64,000 nt of DNA from Corynebacterium gallinarum (lineage in GTDB: Bacteria > Actinomycetota > Actinomycetes > Mycobacteriales > Mycobacteriaceae). Positions 35,687-44,743 of this stretch are shown here, piece by piece. Within the stretch, counting starts at the first letter, position 1; each line of letters begins with the position of its first letter. The notes under the pieces were generated by a model. It was given only the letters and a program-made list of their open reading frames with translations. It was not told the origin of the DNA and searched no databases. The translations under genes and the position numbers were made by a program. The stretch covers positions 372,001-436,000 of the forward strand of contig NZ_JACSPR010000002.1 in assembly GCF_014837045.1 (NCBI RefSeq), written 5' to 3'.

Positions 35687-36616
35687 TCACTCAAGTCCCT
35701 TGTCGATTCGCGTGAAGATGACACCCTCACGCAACGCCCAGGGGCAGATCTCAACCTTCTCGATTTCCAACGCACGCATGGCCGCCTCGGCCACGAGCGC
35801 TCCCGCCACGATCTGATGCGAACGGTCGGCACTGATGCCCTCCAGCTCGGCGCGGTCAGCTGCGGTCATGCGTGAGATGAAGGCGATGAGCTGACGCAGA
35901 CCCGGGGCGGTGAGGGTGCGTGTGACGTGGGGGCCCGCCGAGGAGGGCGCCGCACCGGTCAGGCGTGCCAGGGTGCGGAAGGTCTTGGAGGTTCCCACCG
36001 CCAGGCGTGCCGGGCCGAGGGTGCGGATCTGGCGTGACGGTTCGATCAGTTCAGCGTCGATGTAGTCGCGCAGCAGGTTGATCTTCTTGCGGCCGGGCGG
36101 GTCGGTGTCGAACCACTGGTGGGTCAGACGACCGGCACCGAGATCGAGCGAGAAGGCCATGTCCGGGTCCTCATCGGAACCGGAGGAGATCTCTAGGGAA
36201 CCACCACCGATATCGAGGTTGGTGATCCGTCCGGCGGACCAGCCGTACCAGCGACGCACCGCCAGGAAGGTCTGGCGGGCCTCATCCTCACCGCTGAGAA
36301 TGCTCAGGCGGATACCGGTTTCCTGCTCCACATGATCAAGAACCGCTTCACTGTTGGTGGCTGAACGCACGGCGGAGGTAGCGAACGGCATGAGTTCTGC
36401 GCAGCCGAGTTTCTCCGCCAGTTCGGCGGCCTCGCCGACCGCGGAGGTAAGCTTGTTCACTCCTTTGTCGCTGATCGCCCCGGTGTCGTCGAGAAGCTCA
36501 ACGAGACGCAACGGGGTACGCCAATTGCTCATAGGGGTGGGATGCCCACCGGTACGAGCGTCTACCGCAATAAGATGGACAGTGTTACTGCCCACGTCCA
36601 ATACACCTAATCTCAC
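35687..36616 (-). CDS. ppx: Exopolyphosphatase / GppA family phosphatase
   Basis: The 309-residue product is a short Ppx/GppA enzyme of the actin-like ATPase fold. The first phosphate-binding loop is VLDVGSNTVHL (residues 5-15), the second is NLDIGGGSLEISSG, and the catalytic glutamate region is SGEDEARQTFLAVR. Such two-domain proteins hydrolyse polyphosphate or pppGpp. The start is GTG at 36616. A TAACCT box ends 6 nt before it, so the mRNA may be leaderless. It is divergent from the Cys-rich gene at 36650 with only 33 bp between the starts. Confidence 0.92.
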   Translation of the reverse strand: MRLGVLDVGSNTVHLIAVDARTGGHPTPMSNWRTPLRLVELLDDTGAISDKGVNKLTSAVGEAAELAEKLGCAELMPFATSAVRSATNSEAVLDHVEQETGIRLSILSGEDEARQTFLAVRRWYGWSAGRITNLDIGGGSLEISSGSDEDPDMAFSLDLGAGRLTHQWFDTDPPGRKKINLLRDYIDAELIEPSRQIRTLGPARLAVGTSKTFRTLARLTGAAPSSAGPHVTRTLTAPGLRQLIAFISRMTAADRAELEGISADRSHQIVAGALVAEAAMRALEIEKVEICPWALREGVIFTRIDKGLE

Positions 36617-36649
36617 ACCTAAAGGTTAGTCGGTCTAGGGTGACAAAGT
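36617..36649. promoter_or_regulatory. Compact divergent promoter region ppx / Cys-rich protein
   Basis: Only 33 bp separate two divergent GTG starts. On the minus strand TAACCT (36623-36628) ends 6 nt before the ppx start. On the plus strand TAGGGT (36636-36641) ends 8 nt before the other start. This fits back-to-back leaderless promoters; no ribosome-binding site would fit together with a promoter. Confidence 0.5.
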
Positions 36650-37624
36650 GTGAATTGGTCTTCTTCGTCCTCGGTTTTCCTCGGTTTCCCGGAAACCTCC
36701 CCCGCTGCCGCCTCCATCCGCAGGGGTGAGGAGCTTCCTCCTGATTTCCCTCGTGAATGGTATGAATTCACCAATCCAACGGATGTTGATCATCAGTTCA
36801 GCATCGATCTCACGTGGCTGGAATCCCACTGGAACTGCACGTTCGGCACCCCCGATTGTCTGGGAGTGGACAGCACTAACACTGATGTGGGGTGCTGTAC
36901 CCACGGTGCCTTCCTCGCCGATGAGACCGACCGCGATCAGTTGTATGACGCCGTCGCGGAGATGCCCGCGAAGTACTGGCAGCTGCGTCCCGCGGGGGTG
37001 AAGGAGTTCTACGCGACCGATGACGGCACGGAAATCGAGCCCTGGTTGGAGTGGGATGAGCTCGATGACGAGGACGGCAATCCGGAGCCCGCACTGAAAA
37101 CCCGCACGGTGGATGGCGCCTGCATCTTCGCCAACCGACGCGGGTGGGCGACCGGCCCGGGATGCGCGCTACATCAGTGGGGCGCTGCGGAAGGACGCGA
37201 CCTGACCGTCGTCAAGCCCGAGGTCTGCTGGCAGGTCCCGCTGCGCCGACTGGAGGCCTACGAGGAGCGTGCCGACGGCCACGAGATCCTGCGCACCACC
37301 ATCACCGAGTACAACCGCCGCGGCTGGGGCAACGGCGGGGAGGATTTCGACTGGTTCTGCACCACCTCCCCCAGGTGCCACACCGGCGGCGAACCGGTGT
37401 GGATCACCCAGGAAAACGAGCTGCGCGCCCTGATGGGCGATGAATCCTACGAGGTGCTGGCCACCCATCTGCGCCACCGTGCCACCGCCGCCGAGGCCGT
37501 GGAGGAGACCCTGTCACCGTCGGCACGGGACAGCCTCTTCAGCACGCACCCCACCACCGCGCTCGTCAGATCAGGACAGTGGGACCGGGCTGAGGCCGAC
37601 CGGAAGGCCGGCCTCAGTGAGTAG
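36650..37624 (+). CDS. Conserved cysteine-rich protein, DUF3109-like
   Basis: The 324-residue cytoplasmic protein has no signal peptide and many cysteines: [30 protein letters not shown] and FCTTSPRC. This is typical of the DUF3109-type family (zinc or iron-sulfur cluster suspected). From memory a homologue next to ppx is conserved in actinobacteria (Rv0495c-like). The function is unknown. The start is GTG at 36650, possibly leaderless. Tryptophan-rich, acidic stretches ([16 protein letters not shown]) are notable. Confidence 0.8.
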   Translation: MNWSSSSSVFLGFPETSPAAASIRRGEELPPDFPREWYEFTNPTDVDHQFSIDLTWLESHWNCTFGTPDCLGVDSTNTDVGCCTHGAFLADETDRDQLYDAVAEMPAKYWQLRPAGVKEFYATDDGTEIEPWLEWDELDDEDGNPEPALKTRTVDGACIFANRRGWATGPGCALHQWGAAEGRDLTVVKPEVCWQVPLRRLEAYEERADGHEILRTTITEYNRRGWGNGGEDFDWFCTTSPRCHTGGEPVWITQENELRALMGDESYEVLATHLRHRATAAEAVEETLSPSARDSLFSTHPTTALVRSGQWDRAEADRKAGLSE

Positions 37625-37857
37625 GGATCAGTCCGCCGGGACAGTGCTGTGTAACGATCCTGTCCACCCCGGCGGTTAAGATGGGGGAACTTATATGTTC
37701 TGATGTCCCCCACGGCTAACGGGTGCCGGCTGCCGGTACTGGTGCCGGTGGCGGGGAACGATCTGGATGAACCACACGAAACTCACCGACGAGGAGGTCT
37801 GATATCTCTCACCGAGGTGTAGCCGGGGAACAGGACGCACACAGCCGCCCGGGCACA

Positions 37858-40500
37858 GTGTCCACCTTCCTGCACTCCCCCCTCCGCAAAACCACCTGGC
37901 GCAGCGTGGTGGCCAACAAGGTGCGCATGGCGTTGACCATCCTCTCCGTGGTCCTGGGCACCGCGTTCCTCTGTGGATCGCTGTTGCTCACCGACTCCCT
38001 GGAGCGGTCATTCCTGTCCATCATCGACGCCGGCGTGGAGGGCGTGGATGTCGGTGTCATCGGCACCCAGAACAACCGTGCGGGTGTCCCCTTCGAGGTG
38101 GTCGAGGAGATCAAGGCCTACCCGCAGGTCCGGGCCGTCAACATCGTCGGTGACGGTCCCGGCATGCCGTCGGGTACCTCGGCGGTGGGGCAGTCCGCCC
38201 TCATCCTCACCGATTCCTCCGGTGAACCGCTGCAGGCCGGGTCGTCCGGCACCCACCCCTTCGCCGTCTACCAACCCGGTAATTGGGTCGGACCGGAACC
38301 CGAGGTGACCGAGGGCAGGGCGCCGGTGGACGATGATGAGATCATCGTCAATGTCTCCGCCGCCGACCGTGGGGACCTGCAGGTGGGTGATGAGGTCACC
38401 GTGATCACCCCGACCGAACGCATCGAGGCGAACATCTCCGGGGTGTTTGAATCGAAATCGGATGTGGCCGGCTGGGTCGGCATCGGGTTCGCCGAGGATC
38501 GTTATCTGGAGTTGTTCACCGACGGATCCAACGCCTCCCAGATCGTCATCGCGGTCCACGACGGGGTGGATCCGATGGAGGTGCGCAACCAGATCGGGCG
38601 GACCTACCGGTTCCTCACCCCGCTGCTGCCCGAGCAGATCATCGAGCGCACCACCGGGGATACCGCCAGCCAGCTGGAGTTCATCACCTACATCCTCATC
38701 GCCTTCGCGGTGATCGCACTGATCGTGGGTGCCTTCATCATCGCCAACACCTTCGCCATGATCGTCGGCCAGCGCACCAGTGAGTTCGCACTGCTCCGCA
38801 GCATCGGGGTGTCCTCCTTCCAGATCGGTTTCTCCGTGGTCATGGAGGCCGTTGTCATCGGCCTGATCGGTGGTGTCCTGGGCCTGGTGGTGGGTGTGGC
38901 GGTGATCCACGCGCTGGTGATCATCCTCAACCAGACCGGCAGTGAACTGTCCTCCATCGAGATCTCCTACGCCACCGGTGCCTTCCTCATCCCGTTGTTC
39001 TTCGCGCTGGCCGCGACCATCATCTCCGCCATCGCACCGGCACGGCGCGCAGGTAATCTGCCACCCGTCCAGGCCTTCGAATCAGCCGACAACCGGCGGT
39101 TCACCCGGTCGATGACGGCCACTCTGCTGGCCACCGCCCTGATCACCCTGGCCATCAGCATCATCGTCGCCGGTGGGTTGGTCTCCGCGGTCAATGATGA
39201 GGAACTGGGCACCGAGCCCCGGCTGGGTCTCATCGCCGTCGGTGCGCTGCTGCTGTTCAGCGGTATCGCCCTGATCGGTCCGGGTTTGGTGCGGGCGATC
39301 AGCCGGACCCTGGGTGTGGTGGTGTGTGCGCCCTTCGGCGCCATCGGTCGTCTCGCCCAGCGCAACACCCTGCGCAACCCGCGTCGTTCGGCCACCACCG
39401 CCCTCGCGGTGACCCTGAGCGTGGGGCTGGTCTCGTGTGTGGGTGTCATCGGCGCCACCACCCGGGCCAGCGTGTTCAATACGGTGGAATCCTCCATCAC
39501 GGCCTCCTTCGTCCTCGATTCCATCGGTGGTACCGCCGTCCCCGGCCAACCCGCCGGTGGTTCCCGATCACTGTCGCTGTCGGCTGCGGTGGCACCCCAT
39601 GTGGCCACCACCGAGGGCGTGGAGGATCTCGGCGTGCTGATGACCGCCCCCCTGCAGGCCAACGGCTGGGACAATGAGGCCACCACCGTGTTCCGGGGTG
39701 ATATCGACACCTTCATGGACATCTCCGTGCGCTCCGGTGAGGCCTTTACCGATGAGGAACCGGGGGCGATGATCTCCACGACATACGCCAGCCAGTCCGA
39801 TCTCGGGGTGGGTGACACCATCACCCTCAACCCCTATGGCGCCGATGGTGGCATCCGGATCCCCATCACCGGTGTGTACGCGGAAACCGGTCTGCTCGGC
39901 CACATGGCCATCAACTTCCCGGCCGCCGAACGTGTCCTGACCTCACCGTCGGCCTATCACCGCTCCCAGGTGTTCATCACCCCGGATGGGTCTGTCACCG
40001 ACCAGCAGCTGCGGGAGAACCTCACCCAGGCGGTCAGCCAGTTCCTGGTGGTGCAGGTCAAGAACAAGGATGAGTTCCGCGGCGGCCTGGGCACCCAGAT
40101 CAACCAGCTGCTCGGCATCGTCTACGGTCTGCTCGCCCTGGCGGTGGTCATCGCGGTGCTCGGCATCGTCAACACCCTGTTCCTCTCCCTGAGTGAACGC
40201 ACCCGGGAACTGGGGATCCTGCGGGCCAACGGCGTGCAGCGCACACAGATCAGAACCATGGTCACCCTGGAATCGGTGATCCTGTCCCTCCACGGTGCGA
40301 TCTTCGGCATCGCGGTGGGTACCTTCCTGGGCTGGGGTGTGGTCAGTGCCCTGCGCAGCCGTGGCATGGCCCCGGTGGAGTTCCCGTGGACCCAGATCGG
40401 CTGGATGCTCCTGGCCGCGGTGGTCATCGGTGCGATCGCAGCGCTCATCCCGGCGCACATGGCCTCCCGCACCGCCCCGCTGGAAGCCATCAGTTCCTGA
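37858..40500 (+). CDS. FtsX/MacB-type ABC transporter permease without adjacent ATPase
   Basis: The 880-residue protein has two copies of the MacB-like unit. Each consists of an N-terminal helix, a large extracellular domain and three helices of FtsX type (FVIANTFAMIVGQRTSEFALLRSIG near residue 300, and VVIAVLGIVNTLFLSLSERTRELGILRANG near 765). The first helix is VRMALTILSVVLGTAFLCGSLL. Such permeases move lipids or peptides or transmit mechanical signals. They normally pair with an ATPase encoded next to them, but none is present in the 233 bp upstream or beyond the stop. The GTG start at 37858 lacks a clear ribosome-binding site. Confidence 0.88.
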   Translation: MSTFLHSPLRKTTWRSVVANKVRMALTILSVVLGTAFLCGSLLLTDSLERSFLSIIDAGVEGVDVGVIGTQNNRAGVPFEVVEEIKAYPQVRAVNIVGDGPGMPSGTSAVGQSALILTDSSGEPLQAGSSGTHPFAVYQPGNWVGPEPEVTEGRAPVDDDEIIVNVSAADRGDLQVGDEVTVITPTERIEANISGVFESKSDVAGWVGIGFAEDRYLELFTDGSNASQIVIAVHDGVDPMEVRNQIGRTYRFLTPLLPEQIIERTTGDTASQLEFITYILIAFAVIALIVGAFIIANTFAMIVGQRTSEFALLRSIGVSSFQIGFSVVMEAVVIGLIGGVLGLVVGVAVIHALVIILNQTGSELSSIEISYATGAFLIPLFFALAATIISAIAPARRAGNLPPVQAFESADNRRFTRSMTATLLATALITLAISIIVAGGLVSAVNDEELGTEPRLGLIAVGALLLFSGIALIGPGLVRAISRTLGVVVCAPFGAIGRLAQRNTLRNPRRSATTALAVTLSVGLVSCVGVIGATTRASVFNTVESSITASFVLDSIGGTAVPGQPAGGSRSLSLSAAVAPHVATTEGVEDLGVLMTAPLQANGWDNEATTVFRGDIDTFMDISVRSGEAFTDEEPGAMISTTYASQSDLGVGDTITLNPYGADGGIRIPITGVYAETGLLGHMAINFPAAERVLTSPSAYHRSQVFITPDGSVTDQQLRENLTQAVSQFLVVQVKNKDEFRGGLGTQINQLLGIVYGLLALAVVIAVLGIVNTLFLSLSERTRELGILRANGVQRTQIRTMVTLESVILSLHGAIFGIAVGTFLGWGVVSALRSRGMAPVEFPWTQIGWMLLAAVVIGAIAALIPAHMASRTAPLEAISS

Positions 40501-40508
40501 CATGCCGG

Positions 40509-40553
40509 AAGGCGGGTGCCACCTCCCCAGACCCGGGAGATGGCACCCGCCTT
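40509..40553. terminator. Bidirectional terminator between permease and regX3
   Basis: A hairpin with 19-bp arms (40509-40527 and 40535-40553; AAGGCGGGTGCC at the base) has one mismatch and a 7-nt loop. It lies between the convergent stops of the FtsX-type permease (40500) and regX3 (40574). Confidence 0.75.
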
Positions 40554-40573
40554 GTGCATGTGATCAGACGGTT

Positions 40574-41272
40574 CTACAGCTCGTACTTGTAGCCCAGCCC
40601 GCGCACGGTCACGAGGTGACGGGGGCGTGAGGGCTCCTCCTCGATCTTGGAGCGCAGCCGCTTGACGTGGACATCCAGGGTCTTGGTGTCGCCGACATAA
40701 TCGGCACCCCAGATGCGGTCGATGAGCTGACCGCGGGTGAGCACACGGCCGGCGTTGCGCAGGAGGTATTCCAGCAGGTCGAATTCCTTCAGCGGCATGT
40801 TGACCGCCTTTCCGTCGACGGTGACGGTGTGGCTGTCCACATCCATGCGCACGCGTCCACCCTCGAGGACCTGGTCGTCGAGGTCATCCTCGGCGGCCTC
40901 GGCCTCGGTGTCCCCGCGGCGGCGCAGCACCGCGCGGATGCGGGCGATGAGCTCGCGGGAGGAGTACGGCTTGGTCACATAGTCATCGGCGCCGAGTTCC
41001 AGACCGACAACCTTGTCGATCTCGGAGTCACGCGCCGTCACCATGATCACCGGCACGTTGGACACCAGGCGCAGTTCCTTGCACACATCGGTTCCGGACA
41101 TGCCCGGCAGCATGAGATCGAGCAGGACAATGTCAATGTCGTTTCTGCTGAATTCCACGAGTGCGGTGGGACCATCGCCTGCGATGATGGTGTCAAAGCC
41201 TTCTTTTCTGAGGAGGAAGGCCAAAGGATCCGCCAACGATTCCTCATCTTCAACGATCAGGATGGTCGTCAT
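40574..41272 (-). CDS. regX3: Response regulator of the SenX3-RegX3 phosphate system
   Basis: The 232-residue OmpR-family regulator has a receiver domain (residues 1-120) with acidic pocket VEDEE, phosphorylated Asp52 in VLLDLMLPG and the conserved lysine in DYVTKPYSSREL. A winged helix follows (about 130-230) with LTRGQLIDRIWG and VDVHVKRLRSKI-type segments. RegX3 controls phosphate-starvation genes in actinobacteria. Its start overlaps the senX3 stop by 4 bp. The position next to gpmA and mshA is the usual actinobacterial one. Confidence 0.95.
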   Translation of the reverse strand: MTTILIVEDEESLADPLAFLLRKEGFDTIIAGDGPTALVEFSRNDIDIVLLDLMLPGMSGTDVCKELRLVSNVPVIMVTARDSEIDKVVGLELGADDYVTKPYSSRELIARIRAVLRRRGDTEAEAAEDDLDDQVLEGGRVRMDVDSHTVTVDGKAVNMPLKEFDLLEYLLRNAGRVLTRGQLIDRIWGADYVGDTKTLDVHVKRLRSKIEEEPSRPRHLVTVRGLGYKYEL

Positions 41273-42510
41273 GTTTTTTCCTTTCGGCGTCCGGTTACCT
41301 TGGACGCGGTCGAGCGAAGCGTGGAATCCCGACCCACACGCTGGGGGGTTTCAGCGGGGGCTTCTGATTCTGGGTGGTACACGGGTAGTTCAAGGGTGAA
41401 GGTGGAGCCTGTTCCCGGCCGTGACCAGAGACTGATATTACCGCCGTGATTAGCCATCACATGTTTGACAATAGCCAATCCGAGACCGGTTCCGCCGGTT
41501 TGCCGGGATCTGGCCTTGTCCACCCGGAAGAAACGCTCGAAGACACGGCCCTGATCCTCCGGTGCGATTCCGATGCCTCGGTCGGTCACCCGGATCATCA
41601 CCACATCATTGCGGACGTTCTGGGACACCGAGACCGGCATGGACTGCGGGGAGTAGTTGATGGCGTTGCTGATCAGGTTGGCCAGGGCTGTGACCAGCAG
41701 GGATCGCTCGGCGCTGACCCACACGCCGGTGCGGTCACCGCGGACCAGTTCGATCTGGGCGTTGTCGGCAGCGAGCTGGGTCCGCTCGATCGCCTCGTCG
41801 ATGATGTCATCGACCTTGACCGGCTCCATGTCGGGCAGACGTTCCGCACCCTGCAGTTTGGACAGGGAGATCAGCTCGTTGATCATATCGGCCATGCGGT
41901 GGGCCTCCCGGTGCAGGCGGGTACCGAAGTATTCCACCTGTTCCGGGTCATCGACGGCTTCCATGAGGGCCTCCGCCAGCAGCGCCATGCCACCGACGGG
42001 GGTCTTGAGCTCGTGGGAGACGTTGGCCACGAAATCACGGCGGGCGGATTCCATGCGCACATTCTCGGATTCGTCGGTGGCGTAGATGATGACGAAGCGG
42101 TCGTCGATAAGCGTCAGGGGTTTGACGACCGCCTGCACCGCCGTGACCCGGTTACCCGGGCGACGGGGGTTGACCGAGGGGTTGACGTCCAGGGTGTGGG
42201 TGTCCTTGTCATCGAAGGCTTCCTGCGCCACCCGCCAGACATCACTGTTGACGGTGCGTTGGTGCACGATACCCAGCGCGTGGGCCCGGCTGTTGGAGAG
42301 GATGACCTCCCCGGTGCGGTCCACCACGGTGATACCGGTGGGCGAGCCCTGAATGGCCAGGTGGAGAACCTGGCCGACCGTGGTCACCTGGTTCTCCACG
42401 AGGGTGGTGGCGGACTTATGTCGGCGGAGCCGTTCCTTCACCCAGCCGTAGGCAGGTAAGGCGAGGCCAGCAATGGCCGCGCCCAGGAGGAATGCGAAAA
42501 AAGTGTTCAC
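41269..42510 (-). CDS. senX3: Sensor histidine kinase SenX3
   Basis: The 413-residue kinase has one clear N-terminal membrane segment (FFAFLLGAAIAGLALPAYGW), a PAS-like domain (about 45-160), the phosphoacceptor histidine in FVANVSHELKTPVGG, and a HATPase domain with N box NLISNAINYSP, G1 DRGIGIAPEDQ and G2 GGTGLGLAIVKHV. It pairs with RegX3 and the start is GTG at 42510. A perfect palindrome GACAGTACTGTC lies 9 bp upstream. The C-terminal 40 residues after the kinase core are variable. Confidence 0.94.
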   Translation of the reverse strand: MNTFFAFLLGAAIAGLALPAYGWVKERLRRHKSATTLVENQVTTVGQVLHLAIQGSPTGITVVDRTGEVILSNSRAHALGIVHQRTVNSDVWRVAQEAFDDKDTHTLDVNPSVNPRRPGNRVTAVQAVVKPLTLIDDRFVIIYATDESENVRMESARRDFVANVSHELKTPVGGMALLAEALMEAVDDPEQVEYFGTRLHREAHRMADMINELISLSKLQGAERLPDMEPVKVDDIIDEAIERTQLAADNAQIELVRGDRTGVWVSAERSLLVTALANLISNAINYSPQSMPVSVSQNVRNDVVMIRVTDRGIGIAPEDQGRVFERFFRVDKARSRQTGGTGLGLAIVKHVMANHGGNISLWSRPGTGSTFTLELPVYHPESEAPAETPQRVGRDSTLRSTASKVTGRRKEKT

Positions 42511-42518
42511 CTAAAACC

Positions 42519-42530
42519 GACAGTACTGTC
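42519..42530. promoter_or_regulatory. Palindrome GACAGTACTGTC upstream of senX3
   Basis: This perfect 12-bp palindrome ends 9 bp before the senX3 start and contains a TACTGT hexamer that could serve as a -10 element. It may be an operator that covers the promoter of senX3-regX3. No known factor with this site comes to mind. Confidence 0.4.
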
Positions 42531-42549
42531 CTTAAATTGCAACCAGGTC

Positions 42550-43296
42550 CTACTTGCCGCCCTGGTTGGCCACGGCGGCTGCACCTGCGGCGGCAGCCTC
42601 GGGGTCGAGGTAGGTACCACCGGGGTTGACCACGGTGCCCTCTGGGGTGATCTCGTAGACCAGTGGGATGCCGGTGGGGATGTTCAGCTCGGCGATGTCA
42701 TCGTCGGAGATGTTGTCCAGGTACTTGACCAGGGCGCGCAGGGAGTTGCCGTGCGCGGCGACCAGGACGTTCTCACCCTTCTTGGCGCGGGGGAGGATCT
42801 CCTCCTCGAAGTACGGGATGAAACGCTCCACGACGTCCTTGAGGCACTCGGTGCGCGGGACGGACTCGAGGTCCTTGTACCGCACGTCGCCAGCCTGGGA
42901 GTACTCGGCGTCATCGGCGAGCTCCGGTGGCGGGGTGCCGTAGGAACGACGCCATGCCATGTACTGCTCGTCGCCGTACTTGTCCTTGGTTTCGGCCTTG
43001 TTCAGGCCCTGCAGCGCACCGTAGTGGCGCTCGTTGAGACGCCAATCGCGCACCACGGGGATCCAGTGGCGGTCGGCGGCATCCAGTGCCAGGTTGGCGG
43101 TGCGGATCGCACGACGCAGCAGGGAGGTGTAGACCACGTCGGGCAGAACATTGTTCTCCACGAGTAGTTCGCCGCCGCGCTTGGCCTCGGCCTCGCCGAT
43201 GGTGGTCAGGTTGACATCCACCCATCCGGTGAACTGGTTGGAGGCGTTCCACGCACTCTGTCCGTGACGAAGAAGAATCAGTTTTCCGTTAGTCAT
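42550..43296 (-). CDS. gpmA: 2,3-bisphosphoglycerate-dependent phosphoglycerate mutase
   Basis: The 248-residue glycolytic enzyme interconverts 3- and 2-phosphoglycerate. The phosphohistidine loop [12 protein letters not shown] (residues 6-17), [27 protein letters not shown] and the second histidine in [15 protein letters not shown] are all conserved. The ATG at 43296 (MTNGKLI) is used; a TTG two codons upstream is unlikely. The C-terminus is extended by an Ala-rich tail. It lies between senX3 and mshA on the same strand. Confidence 0.97.
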   Translation of the reverse strand: MTNGKLILLRHGQSAWNASNQFTGWVDVNLTTIGEAEAKRGGELLVENNVLPDVVYTSLLRRAIRTANLALDAADRHWIPVVRDWRLNERHYGALQGLNKAETKDKYGDEQYMAWRRSYGTPPPELADDAEYSQAGDVRYKDLESVPRTECLKDVVERFIPYFEEEILPRAKKGENVLVAAHGNSLRALVKYLDNISDDDIAELNIPTGIPLVYEITPEGTVVNPGGTYLDPEAAAAGAAAVANQGGK

Positions 43297-43368
43297 AACC
43301 AACAGTTTGCCACTTCGCCCGGGGTATTGCTTGCTGAATCACCCAACAATGGGGACATCACCCCCACC

Positions 43369-44643
43369 TTAATCCCAGCGCGCACCATCCGCCCGGCGCG
43401 GGATCCCCCCGTCGCATTCGGCGGTGGTGGCCTCGCTGTAGAGGGAGGACAGCTGTGTCGCGGTGGCCGCCCAGGAGAAGTTGCGGGCGTGTTCCACGGC
43501 GTCCTGGCCCATGCGGATGCGGGTCTCGTCGTCGTCAAGCAGCGTGGCCAGGGTGTCGGCCCACAGGGCCGGGTCGTGCCCGTCCACGAGCAGCCCGGTC
43601 TCCCCCTCCGCAACCGCGACTGGCAGGCCACCCACGCGCGCGGCCACCACGGGGGTTCCGGTCGCCTGGGCCTCCATGGCCACCAGGCCGAAGGATTCGT
43701 TGTAACTGGGCACCGCGATGATGTCGGCGGCGCGGTAGACGGCGACGAGCTCCTCGGGCGGGCGTGGGTCGAGGAAACGGATGCGCTTGTCGACGCCCAA
43801 CTCGATTGCCAGGTTGCGGTAGGTCTCGGGGGTTGCGCTCGGTCCGGAGGGACCACCACAGATCAGCACCCGCAGGTTGCGCTGCGGATCACGCTCCAGC
43901 AGTTCCGCGACCGCATGGATGAGCACCTGGGGGCCCTTGAAGGGCTGGAGGCGACCGACGAAGGCCACCACCTTCGCATGCAGCGGAACACCCAGCTCAC
44001 GGCGGGACCGCTCGGTGGCGCGGTCATTGCCGGGGGTGTACAGCGCGATATCGGCACCGGGTGAGACCACACTGATCCGGCTGGGATCGGCATCATAGTG
44101 GTGCACCAGATCCGACAGTTCCTCCTGGGTGTTCACCGCCAGCACATCGGCGTTGTCCACCAGCTGCTGCTCACAGATGCGGCGGGCCTCGGATTCGGGG
44201 GTGTCCTCATCGGCGCGGTAGGAGTTCTTCACCGCGGCGAGCGTATGAGCGGTGTGCACCAGCGGGATGCGCCACAGATCCCGCATGAGCCACCCCACCT
44301 GGCCGGACAGCCAGTAGTGGGAGTGGATGAGGTCATATTCGATGCCACCCCGGCGGGTGAATTCCAGGACACCACCGGCAAACGCCGCCAGCTGGGTGGA
44401 CAACTCCTCCTTGGCCAGGCCTTCATAGGGGCCGGCAACGATGTTGATCACCCGCAGGTTGGGGGCCACCTGGACCACCTCCCCCTGGGAGGGGCGGGTG
44501 GCGCGGGTGAAGATGTCCACCTCCACACCCTGTCTGGCCAGTTCCGTGCCCGTGGACAGGATATAGACATTCATTCCGCCGGAGTCACCGGTGCCCGGCT
44601 GCTGCAGGGGCGAGGTGTGCATCGAGATCATGGCTACGCGCAT
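43369..44643 (-). CDS. mshA: D-inositol-3-phosphate glycosyltransferase (mycothiol synthesis)
   Basis: The 424-residue GT4 enzyme transfers N-acetylglucosamine from UDP-GlcNAc to inositol-3-phosphate, the first step of mycothiol synthesis. It opens with [25 protein letters not shown]-type residues (Gly-rich donor loop). [17 protein letters not shown] and [19 protein letters not shown] carry the nucleotide-sugar EX7E motif. A TAGAAT box ends 6 nt before the ATG, so the transcript is probably leaderless. The mshA-gpmA-senX3-regX3 order is typical of mycolata. Confidence 0.94.
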   Translation of the reverse strand: MRVAMISMHTSPLQQPGTGDSGGMNVYILSTGTELARQGVEVDIFTRATRPSQGEVVQVAPNLRVINIVAGPYEGLAKEELSTQLAAFAGGVLEFTRRGGIEYDLIHSHYWLSGQVGWLMRDLWRIPLVHTAHTLAAVKNSYRADEDTPESEARRICEQQLVDNADVLAVNTQEELSDLVHHYDADPSRISVVSPGADIALYTPGNDRATERSRRELGVPLHAKVVAFVGRLQPFKGPQVLIHAVAELLERDPQRNLRVLICGGPSGPSATPETYRNLAIELGVDKRIRFLDPRPPEELVAVYRAADIIAVPSYNESFGLVAMEAQATGTPVVAARVGGLPVAVAEGETGLLVDGHDPALWADTLATLLDDDETRIRMGQDAVEHARNFSWAATATQLSSLYSEATTAECDGGIPRRADGARWD

Positions 44644-44649
44644 GGATTC

Positions 44650-44655
44650 ATTCTA
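44650..44655 (-). promoter_or_regulatory. Putative leaderless -10 box of mshA
   Basis: On the minus strand TAGAAT is followed by GAATCC and then the mshA ATG at 44643. The 6-nt distance means transcription would start at or next to the start codon. No ribosome-binding site is present. Confidence 0.55.
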
Positions 44656-44743
44656 GGGATGCTGTGCGGGACCCGGCTTTAGGTGCCCTCTATATACTCG
44701 GAAAAAGATAGTGACGGTGAAGAACATTCTTGGAGGAACACCC

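Noticed and set aside
37767-37802. 11-codon frame MNHTKLTDEEV before the FtsX-type permease
   Set aside because: Too short to support as a gene; no sign of attenuation structure; kept only as a remark.
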